DNA from: CAIMZW01 sp037142435
GTDB lineage: Bacteria; Actinomycetota; Actinomycetes; Nanopelagicales; Nanopelagicaceae
Direction: 5' to 3'
Length of the DNA stretch: 12,184 bases
NCBI GenBank assembly: GCA_037142435.1
Contig: JBAXAO010000040.1
Location: forward strand, 1 to 12,184
Shown here: positions 1 through 5,936 of the stretch, piece after piece
Layout of the letters: each line of letters opens with the position of its first letter
Position numbering within the stretch: the first letter of the stretch is position 1
The notes under the pieces: generated by a model
Database searches by the model: none
The model's input: the letters and a program-made list of their open reading frames with translations, nothing else
Told to the model about the DNA's origin: nothing
Program-made: the position numbers and the translations under genes

Positions 1-1008
1 GGGGCGTTGACCAATGTCAATGAATTGGCCGGCCAAAAAGTTGCCGACTTGCTGCTTATCAATGATGGCGATTTGTCCTACGCGAAGATTCGTTTCGACG
101 AGCGTTCGATCGAAACCTTGAAATACAACCTCGGCAAGGTTGTCGATCCACTTGCTCGAGTTCTTGGTTGGAGCGCTTCATGGGACATGGTCCGTGATGC
201 CGAACTCTCTGCATCTGACTTCGTCACGATGGCGTTGAATGCTCTCAAGCTTGAAACCGACATCACCATTGGTCGCATCGTGGTTTCACAATTGGCAACG
301 GCTGCCAGCACCTACGCCCATCCTTCGCATAAAGATGCGCTGACGACGCAATTGGCCGATGGGCTTGAAGCGCTCCTCGATAGTTCCGCTGCCGGTAGCG
401 ACTTCCAACTTCTCTATGTCCGCGCCTTTGCCTCCGCTGCCAAGAGCCCAGCACAACGTGCTCGAATCGCTGACATTCTTAATGGATCCATCAGCGGCGT
501 GACCATGGACTCCGATCTTCGTTGGTACCTGATCTCAGCTCAAGCCGAGTTCGGATTAGTAGGCGTTGAAGAATTGAAGGCAGAACTCGAGAAGGACAAC
601 ACCTTCAGCGGCCAGCTCGCTCACCTCGGTGCGCTGACATCACTGCCCACGGCTCTTGCTAAAGAAACTGCCTGGAATGAATTACTGGGAGATGACCTCA
701 GCACTTCCCAGCGCTCGGCAGTCCTCGGTGGCTTTGCTCGCCCAACTCAATTGGATCTCGTTGCACCATACGTCGATAAGTACTTCGAGGTACTTCTAGG
801 TGTTTGGGGTAAGGCTTCATATGAGATCGCACGTCGATTCGTTCAGAGCATTTACCCGGCACAATTCGTCAGCGTCGATACTGTGGCAAAATCAAAGACT
901 TGGCTGGATGGTGTCGGCAAAGATGCGCATGCCACCCTTCGCCGCTTGGTCATCGACGGCGTCGATGCGATGGAGATTGCATTGCGCGCGCAAGCCAAAG
1001 ACGCCTAA
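1..1008 (+). CDS. pepN: Aminopeptidase N, M1 family (C-terminal part, 5' end outside window)
   Basis: This is the C-terminal helical domain of an M1 zinc aminopeptidase, which removes N-terminal residues from peptides in the cytoplasm. The frame is open to the first base of the window, so the gene begins upstream; the TTG at position 7 is internal, not a start. The visible 335 residues contain no zinc site, because the HExxH catalytic domain lies outside the window. The assignment rests on direct alignment with the complete neighbour at 1040-3577. From base 25 onward this protein aligns with residue 520 of the neighbour to the end, 327 against 326 residues. In the first 65 aligned positions 50 are identical by my hand count, and both proteins end in AQAKDA. 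Third-codon positions differ widely, so the duplication looks old. Spacing to the next gene is 31 bp, which suggests co-transcription. Whether the missing N-terminal half is intact cannot be seen. Confidence 0.9.
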   Translation, partial: GALTNVNELAGQKVADLLLINDGDLSYAKIRFDERSIETLKYNLGKVVDPLARVLGWSASWDMVRDAELSASDFVTMALNALKLETDITIGRIVVSQLATAASTYAHPSHKDALTTQLADGLEALLDSSAAGSDFQLLYVRAFASAAKSPAQRARIADILNGSISGVTMDSDLRWYLISAQAEFGLVGVEELKAELEKDNTFSGQLAHLGALTSLPTALAKETAWNELLGDDLSTSQRSAVLGGFARPTQLDLVAPYVDKYFEVLLGVWGKASYEIARRFVQSIYPAQFVSVDTVAKSKTWLDGVGKDAHATLRRLVIDGVDAMEIALRAQAKDA

Positions 1009-1028
1009 TATCAAGTTTCCTCTGCACT

Positions 1029-1034
1029 AAGGAG
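1029..1034 (+). promoter_or_regulatory. Shine-Dalgarno site of the second pepN
   Basis: AAGGAG lies 5 bases before the ATG at 1040. It is one of the clearest ribosome binding sites in the window. It fixes the start of the 845-residue aminopeptidase and shows that this copy is translated independently of the upstream paralogue. Confidence 0.8.
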
Positions 1035-1039
1035 CCACC

Positions 1040-3577
1040 ATGCCCGGATCCAACATAACGCGCGTCGAAGCTATCGAACGTTCGTCGCACTTAGAAGTTC
1101 TGGGCTACGAGGTCACCATAGATACAACGGTCGGTGATGAAGTCTTTGGCGTCTCTAGCATTGCGCGCTTTACCTGCAACGAACCTGGATATTCCACTTT
1201 TATAGATGCAGTGGCAAAGAAAATCATCTCGGCCACTCTTAACGGAAATGCGGTAGATCTTTCTTCGTATGACGGCCACAGTATTTTCCTGCACGATTTG
1301 GCGGAAGAGAACGAACTTGTCGTAGAGATGGAGGGCATTTATTCCAAGAGCGGTGAAGGTCTTCAACGCTCAGTCGATCCCGTTGATGGTCAGGTTTATC
1401 TTTACACACAGGCCGCACCAGCTTTTGCTCAATTAATTTTTCCTTGCTTTGATCAGCCCAACCTCAAAGCACCATTCACTTTGACCGTCATTTCCTCGGA
1501 TAACTGGGAGGTTCTCTCGAATAGCCCGTTGCAAGATCGCATTGCACTTGCAGATGCCAAGGCCAAGTGGGAGTTCTCTCCAACTCCCCGTATCTCTTCA
1601 TACATCTACGCCCTCATCGCTGGTCCGTACCATCACGTTCACGACGAATACGTCGGAAAGAAGCGAGTGCCTCTAGGGATATATGTCCGCAAATCTTTGG
1701 CAGCGCATCTTGATGCCGAGAATATTTTCAAGGCAACTAAAGATGGCTTTGCTTTCTACGAGAATGTTTTTGACCTGGCCTACCCTTTTGAGAAATACGA
1801 CCAGATCGCAGTCGTTGATTACAACTGGGGCGCCATGGAGAACCCAGGCGCTGTCACTTTTAAGGAAGATCGATTCGTCTTTCGCAGCAAAGTCACTGAA
1901 CGTTTGTATGCCTGGCGAACTAGCACCATCCTGCACGAAATGGCGCACATGTGGTTTGGTGACATGGTCACCATGGAGTGGTGGGACGATATCTGGCTCA
2001 ACGAATCCTTTGCCGAATTCATTTCCTACCTAGCGTTGGCCGAATCGACACCTTTCACCAACAGCTGGGTCAGTTTTAATATTGATATCAAAAACTGGGG
2101 TTATCGCCAAGACCAGTTGAGCACGACCCACTCGGTGGCAACGGATGCTCCTGACGTTGAAACCGCCAGCACGAACTTTGATGGCATCTCTTATGCCAAG
2201 GGTGCATCAATTCTGAAGCAACTCTTTGCTTACGTAGGTCGCGACAATTTCATCGCCGCTATTCAGGCTTACTTTGCCAAGCATGCCTGGGGAAATACCA
2301 GCCTTAATGATCTGTTAGTAGAACTCGAAGCTGCAAGCGGACAATCCCTTACCGAATGGGCAGCGACTTGGCTGCAGACATCTGGCGTAAACACCTTGAG
2401 ACCGGCTCTCGTGATTTCTAACGGCGTTTACTCATCCGTGAAGGTTCTGCAAGAAGCTCCCTCGATTCCGGCTAATTCGCAGGAGCTTCGACCACACCGT
2501 TTAGGTATTGGGCTTTATGACTTAGAGAATGGATCTCTTCAATTGCGTAAGCGCGTAGAGCAGGTAATATCTGGATCTAGTACCGAAATTCTCGGCTTGG
2601 CTGGTGAAAAAGTTGCTGATTTACTTCTCATTAATGACGGTGACTTGGCTTTTGCGAAGATCCGTTTCGATGAGGATTCGATATCGACATTGAAGAATCA
2701 TTTAGCCGGCATTGAAGATCCGCTAGCCAAGGTTCTGTGCTGGAGCGCGGCCTGGTCCATGGTGCGAGATGCCGAGCTTTCAGCATCCGACTGGATCAAG
2801 ATGACTTTAGATGCCCTGCTAGTCGAACGAGACATGGACGTCATCTTCATTATTGTTTCTCAATTAGCCATGGCTATTGAAAACTACGCTCATCCATCGC
2901 ATCGTCAACAACTTCGCACCCAAGTTGCTGATGCAATGGAAAAAGCGCTGGATCAATCACCTGCGGGCAGCGATCTTCAACTTCAATTCGCAAAATCATT
3001 TGCTAGTTTTGCAGACTCCTCGACCCAGCAAGATCGCATACGTTCCATACTCCAAGGATCACTCGTCGGGTTAGAACTTGATGCCAATCTGCGCTGGGCA
3101 CTCGTTAATGCGCTGGTCGAGCAAGGCCTCGCTACTCGTCAAGACGTAGATGCCGAACTCGAGCAAGATAAGACTCTGGATGGGCAACTCAATCACGCCG
3201 AATGTTTGGCAGCTTTTCCAAGTTCAGAGGCAAAGGGCGCTGCCTGGGCTCAACTTCTTGGCGATGATCTTTCGATCTCTTTCCGCGCGGCTAATCTCCG
3301 CGGATTCCAACGAGCTGCCCACCGCGAACTACTAACAGAATACGTTGATAAATTCTTCGATTGCTTGCTCACTTATTGGAATGAAAAATCCTATGAAGTG
3401 GCCAACCAATTTGTCACTGCAGCATTTCCCAAATTTTGTAACACTCAAGAAACCTTGGATAAGGCCAATGCTTGGCTATCGGCAAATAAAGAGGCGCCTG
3501 CTGGGTTGTTGAGGTTTGTTACTGAAGGTAAAGATGCCCTCGTTCGCGACCTATCAGCGCAAGCAAAGGATGCTTAA
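1040..3577 (+). CDS. pepN: Aminopeptidase N (M1 family zinc metallopeptidase), complete
   Basis: A cytosolic zinc aminopeptidase that cleaves N-terminal amino acids from peptides late in protein turnover and peptide use. The 845 residues match the usual 840-870 of actinobacterial PepN. All M1 hallmarks are present: the exopeptidase motif GAMEN at 264-268, the zinc site HEMAH at 299-303 with the third ligand Glu322 (spacing HExxH-X18-E), and a Tyr at 385 (in GISYAKG) in the place of the transition-state tyrosine. Domain order is an N-terminal beta domain (about 1-190), the thermolysin-like catalytic domain (about 195-440), then a linker and a helical ERAP1_C-like domain (about 530-840). There is no signal peptide. 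The start is the ATG preceded by AAGGAG. It is the second of two tandem paralogues and probably shares their transcript. Its stop lies 3 bp from the stop of the opposing small membrane protein gene, and no terminator hairpin is visible there. Confidence 0.97.
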   Translation: MPGSNITRVEAIERSSHLEVLGYEVTIDTTVGDEVFGVSSIARFTCNEPGYSTFIDAVAKKIISATLNGNAVDLSSYDGHSIFLHDLAEENELVVEMEGIYSKSGEGLQRSVDPVDGQVYLYTQAAPAFAQLIFPCFDQPNLKAPFTLTVISSDNWEVLSNSPLQDRIALADAKAKWEFSPTPRISSYIYALIAGPYHHVHDEYVGKKRVPLGIYVRKSLAAHLDAENIFKATKDGFAFYENVFDLAYPFEKYDQIAVVDYNWGAMENPGAVTFKEDRFVFRSKVTERLYAWRTSTILHEMAHMWFGDMVTMEWWDDIWLNESFAEFISYLALAESTPFTNSWVSFNIDIKNWGYRQDQLSTTHSVATDAPDVETASTNFDGISYAKGASILKQLFAYVGRDNFIAAIQAYFAKHAWGNTSLNDLLVELEAASGQSLTEWAATWLQTSGVNTLRPALVISNGVYSSVKVLQEAPSIPANSQELRPHRLGIGLYDLENGSLQLRKRVEQVISGSSTEILGLAGEKVADLLLINDGDLAFAKIRFDEDSISTLKNHLAGIEDPLAKVLCWSAAWSMVRDAELSASDWIKMTLDALLVERDMDVIFIIVSQLAMAIENYAHPSHRQQLRTQVADAMEKALDQSPAGSDLQLQFAKSFASFADSSTQQDRIRSILQGSLVGLELDANLRWALVNALVEQGLATRQDVDAELEQDKTLDGQLNHAECLAAFPSSEAKGAAWAQLLGDDLSISFRAANLRGFQRAAHRELLTEYVDKFFDCLLTYWNEKSYEVANQFVTAAFPKFCNTQETLDKANAWLSANKEAPAGLLRFVTEGKDALVRDLSAQAKDA

Positions 3578-3580
3578 AAA

Positions 3581-3784
3581 CTATTCGATGTGAGTAAGCG
3601 AGCTCGAAGTTTTCTTGCGATCACCGGATGTTGCTAAGGCGATTACTGAAATGCCTACAAAAAGTGCGATCGGTGCCACGACGAAGTAAAGAACGGTCTG
3701 CCACGCCTGAAAACCTTGGCCAGGATGTGAGCCATCTTCTTGGACGACGGTATGCAGCGCAGATACGAGCGATGGTAACAACAT
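3581..3784 (-). CDS. Small single-helix membrane protein, function unknown
   Basis: A 67-residue protein with one clear hydrophobic helix at about residues 31-51 (TVLYFVVAPIALFVGISVIAL). A short apolar N-terminus (MLLPSLVSALHTVV) precedes it, and a polar basic tail (SGDRKKTSSS) follows, suggesting a cytoplasmic C-terminus. I do not recognise a characterised family, but small proteins of this form occur beside the HNH gene in actinobacteria (from memory). The gene follows the HNH gene on the same strand by 30 bp, so the two are probably one transcript. In-frame TAA and TAG codons just upstream leave the ATG at 3784 as the first possible start. No strong Shine-Dalgarno is visible. The strand position, the membrane-protein composition and the tight fit between neighbours support a real gene. 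The function is unassigned. Confidence 0.75.
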   Translation of the reverse strand: MLLPSLVSALHTVVQEDGSHPGQGFQAWQTVLYFVVAPIALFVGISVIALATSGDRKKTSSSLTHIE

Positions 3785-3814
3785 GGCAAAAGTCTATTGG
3801 ATAAAAAAGAGTGC

Positions 3815-4345
3815 TTACGCCGTGGCTGTATTAGGGACAAACGGTTCGACTCCGTATGGAGATAAGTACGAAATCCACTTGGAGTCAGGGCGGCCAGTTC
3901 CAAGAATTCGCCATGCGGCCCCAACAGGTTCACGTGGCAGTGAGCGCAGGCGCCAACCTATTTCCTTCAAGAATTTGTCGGCCTTGAGATGATTGCACCT
4001 GTGACATGCAGAGACGACGTTCTCCCAGTTGTGTCCACCTCCGCGACTGCGTGGAATCACGTGATCAATAGAGGTAGCTGGCGCCGTGCAGTAAACACAC
4101 TTGCCGCCATCGCGTGCAAATATTGCGCGGCGAGATAGCGGTACTGAATGTCGGTATGGGATTCGAACAAATTTAACGAGCCGAATGACTGCAGGAAGTG
4201 TGACTTGACCGCCGGCATAATGCAGCACGGTTTCAGAATCTTCCACGCTAATGGCGCGGTTGTTTAAGACGAGGATTAACGCTCGTCTTTCCGAAACGAC
4301 ACCTAGTGGCTCGTAGGTGGCGTTCAGGACCAAAGTATTTGGCAC
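3815..4345 (-). CDS. HNH endonuclease family protein (actinobacterial conserved type)
   Basis: A 176-residue standalone HNH-fold protein. The zinc knuckle pairs are Cys83/Cys86 (CVYC) and Cys114/Cys117 (CHRC). Between them lie the metal-binding Asp94-His95 (IDHVIPRSRGG), Asn109 (WENVV) and His115, so the beta-beta-alpha-metal nuclease core looks intact. An N-terminal region of about 70 residues (LNATYEPLGVVSERRA and onward) is characteristic of this family, and a C-terminal extension of about 50 residues follows. The family is widespread in actinobacteria, but I know of no established biological role. Nothing around it suggests restriction, homing or a toxin: no methylase, no intron, no obvious immunity gene. 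The start is GTG, supported by a good AGGGGAG ribosome site. It is transcribed divergently from mscS and is followed by the small membrane protein. Confidence 0.93.
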   Translation of the reverse strand: MPNTLVLNATYEPLGVVSERRALILVLNNRAISVEDSETVLHYAGGQVTLPAVIRLVKFVRIPYRHSVPLSRRAIFARDGGKCVYCTAPATSIDHVIPRSRGGGHNWENVVSACHRCNHLKADKFLKEIGWRLRSLPREPVGAAWRILGTGRPDSKWISYLSPYGVEPFVPNTATA

Positions 4346-4491
4346 TGAATTGGGCTCCCCTGTTTGGCAGCGCGTGGCTCGTGCTGTCGGGTAAATCTTG
4401 CCCTACCCCTGGCAAATAACTCGGTATTTCATCGCAAATTCGTTGTGCCGCACCTCTGAACTTTGGGTGAACTGGCTACGCTATTTTCATC
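4346..4491. promoter_or_regulatory. Divergent intergenic region between HNH gene and mscS
   Basis: This 146 bp gap is the longest non-coding stretch in the window. It must hold the promoters for the leftward HNH/small-membrane-protein pair and for the rightward mscS-ABC genes. For mscS, a possible -10 element TACGCT lies at 4477-4482, only 9 bases before the ATG, with no purine-rich ribosome site between. This would suit a leaderless or nearly leaderless transcript. No convincing -35 box is evident. A small inverted repeat, TTGCC-N8-GGCAA, lies at 4398-4415. Its arms are too short to claim as an operator. Confidence 0.55.
4355..4361 (-). promoter_or_regulatory. Shine-Dalgarno site deciding the GTG start of the HNH gene
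   Basis: On the minus strand AGGGGAG precedes the GTG at 4345-4343 by 9 bases. This supports a GTG initiation codon for the HNH protein, giving the N-terminus MPNTLVLNAT. Confidence 0.7.
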
Positions 4492-5049
4492 ATGACAATC
4501 GATTCGAACATCCATAAGGCTTACGACTGGTTCAGTGGCGCCCCGCTTCACATCTTGGCTATCTTGGCGCTGGCGCTAGTAGCCCAAAAATTAGGCTCAC
4601 GGGCCGTCACAAAGGCCATGAATCGGCTAGCGGAGACCGATCTTGTCCCCGGGCCGCGCCGTGGTGGCGTCCGGCAAAAGGAACGCGCTAAAACCGCCGG
4701 TACCGTTCTGCGCTCGGCCATGAACGCCGCCATCCTGTTAATCACCTCGACGATGGTTCTCAGTGAATTTGGGCTTAATCTCGGACCTCTTATCGCCTCC
4801 GCAGGAGTCATCGGCGTCGCGCTTGGTCTCGGAGCCCAGACGATTGTGCGCGATGTGCTCGCCGGAATCTTCATGTTGATCGAAGATCAATACGGCGTCG
4901 GAGATGACGTAGAAGTTCTCGACGTTGAAGGAAAAATCGAATCCGTTGGACTGCGCATTACGACCGTTCGAGCTGGGGATGGCACTCTTTGGTACATCCG
5001 TAACGGTGAGATATTAAAGATAGGTAACCGTTCTCAGCCCAAGCACTAG
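4492..5049 (+). CDS. Short MscS-type mechanosensitive channel lacking the C-terminal cage domain
   Basis: A predicted small-conductance mechanosensitive channel of the cytoplasmic membrane, which would release solutes on hypo-osmotic shock. It has three hydrophobic segments: TM1 about 19-34, TM2 about 75-92, and the pore-lining TM3 about 97-129. TM3 carries the Gly/Ala-rich helix (SAGVIGVALGLGAQTIVRD) typical of MscS. The beta domain follows (GVGDDVEV at about 135-142, then WYIRNGEILKIGNRSQ near the end). The protein stops at 185 residues, right where the beta domain ends. Canonical E. coli MscS has 286 residues and continues into a carboxy-terminal alpha-beta cage, which is absent here. The ABC ATPase gene starts 9 bp after the stop, so no remnant of the cage could lie between. 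It may be a natural minimal form or a truncation. No ribosome site is visible before the ATG; leaderless translation is possible. Confidence 0.9.
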   Translation: MTIDSNIHKAYDWFSGAPLHILAILALALVAQKLGSRAVTKAMNRLAETDLVPGPRRGGVRQKERAKTAGTVLRSAMNAAILLITSTMVLSEFGLNLGPLIASAGVIGVALGLGAQTIVRDVLAGIFMLIEDQYGVGDDVEVLDVEGKIESVGLRITTVRAGDGTLWYIRNGEILKIGNRSQPKH

Positions 5050-5058
5050 AGTTTTGAT

Positions 5059-5934
5059 ATGGCAATTATTAAGACCGAAGGACTTACTAAGACCTATGGC
5101 CATAAGGATGCAGTCCATAATCTCAATCTAGAAATTCAGCCCGGCGACGTATTCGGTTTCCTGGGACCTAATGGTGCGGGCAAAACCACCACGATTCGAA
5201 TGATGTTGGGGCTTATAAAACCCACATCAGGTAGGGCCGAAATATTCGGTCTTGATTGCACCAGCCAACCAGCAGAGATCCATAAACGATTGGCATATGT
5301 TCCAGGTGAATCAAATTTGTGGGGTTCTCTCACTGGCCAGCAAACTTTAGATCTCCTCAGTTCTTTACATGGAGATGTCGATTTGGGGTACCGCACCAAT
5401 TTAATGGAACGCTTTCAACTAGATCCTTCCAAGAAAGTTCGCGCGTATTCAAAAGGAAATCGCCAAAAATTATTGCTCGTTGCCGGTCTTTCCACTCGTG
5501 CCGATGTTCTTCTGCTTGATGAACCAACAAGCGGCCTAGATCCCTTGATGCAGGAAGTGTTTCGGAGTGTTGTACTTGAAGCGAAAGAACGCGGCCAAAC
5601 AATCTTTCTCTCCTCTCACACGTTGAGTGAAGTCGAAGTCTTGTGCGACCTTGTTGGTTTGCTTCGCACCGGCGAACTCATCGAAGTCGGAACGCTTGAA
5701 GAAATGCGCCACCTTTCGGCCTTGACCTATCAAATTACCTTTGATGGTGCACCGATCGATCTCAGCAGAGTCGAAAACGTAAAACGTGTAGTAGTCGAAG
5801 GGCACCGTGTTACTTGCGAACTTGCGGGAAAGCCAACGGCTTTACTGAAGTTATTGGCCACTGCCAATGTCACCAAATTGGTCTGCCACGAAGCCTCCTT
5901 GGAAGAAATCTTCCTCTCCCACTACGGGAACTAG
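5059..5934 (+). CDS. ABC exporter ATP-binding protein (TnrB2-like)
   Basis: The cytoplasmic ATPase subunit of an ABC exporter, 291 residues. Walker A GPNGAGKT is at 36-43, a variant signature SKGNRQK at 131-137, Walker B VLLLDEP at 150-156, the D-loop SGLD at 158-161 and the switch His187 (SSHTLSE). The Q-loop position reads YVPGESNLW, without the usual Gln. From memory, this PGE/PGD form is common in the actinobacterial polyketide-exporter-like group. The C-terminal 90 residues form the usual accessory domain and end with EEIFLSHYG. The start ATG lies 9 bp after the mscS stop with a poor ribosome site, so translation may depend on upstream translation. The partner permease begins 2 bp after its stop. 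The substrate cannot be read from sequence; hydrophobic drugs, antibiotics or lipids are all possible. Confidence 0.95.
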   Translation: MAIIKTEGLTKTYGHKDAVHNLNLEIQPGDVFGFLGPNGAGKTTTIRMMLGLIKPTSGRAEIFGLDCTSQPAEIHKRLAYVPGESNLWGSLTGQQTLDLLSSLHGDVDLGYRTNLMERFQLDPSKKVRAYSKGNRQKLLLVAGLSTRADVLLLDEPTSGLDPLMQEVFRSVVLEAKERGQTIFLSSHTLSEVEVLCDLVGLLRTGELIEVGTLEEMRHLSALTYQITFDGAPIDLSRVENVKRVVVEGHRVTCELAGKPTALLKLLATANVTKLVCHEASLEEIFLSHYGN

Positions 5935-5936
5935 AT

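Noticed and set aside
7..9. TTG as start of the first gene
   Set aside because: The frame is open to base 1 and the protein is plainly the C-terminal part of an aminopeptidase N, so this codon is internal.
3815..4345. HNH protein as a homing, restriction or toxin nuclease
   Set aside because: There is no intron, methylase, phage or immunity gene context, and the N-terminal region is that of a conserved chromosomal actinobacterial family.
4389..4408. Second short inverted repeat GGGTA-N10-TACCC
   Set aside because: It overlaps the other repeat, has weak arms and has no T-run, so neither terminator nor operator can be claimed.
4398..4415. Inverted repeat TTGCC-N8-GGCAA in the divergent region
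   Set aside because: Arms of five bases are expected by chance in 146 bp, and no regulator gene lies nearby to suggest an operator.
5814..5936. Upstream ATG giving a 573-residue permease
   Set aside because: It would overlap the ATPase coding sequence by 121 bp and add a polar, Cys/His-rich stretch. The ATG at 5937, right after the ATPase stop, fits a normal permease N-terminus.
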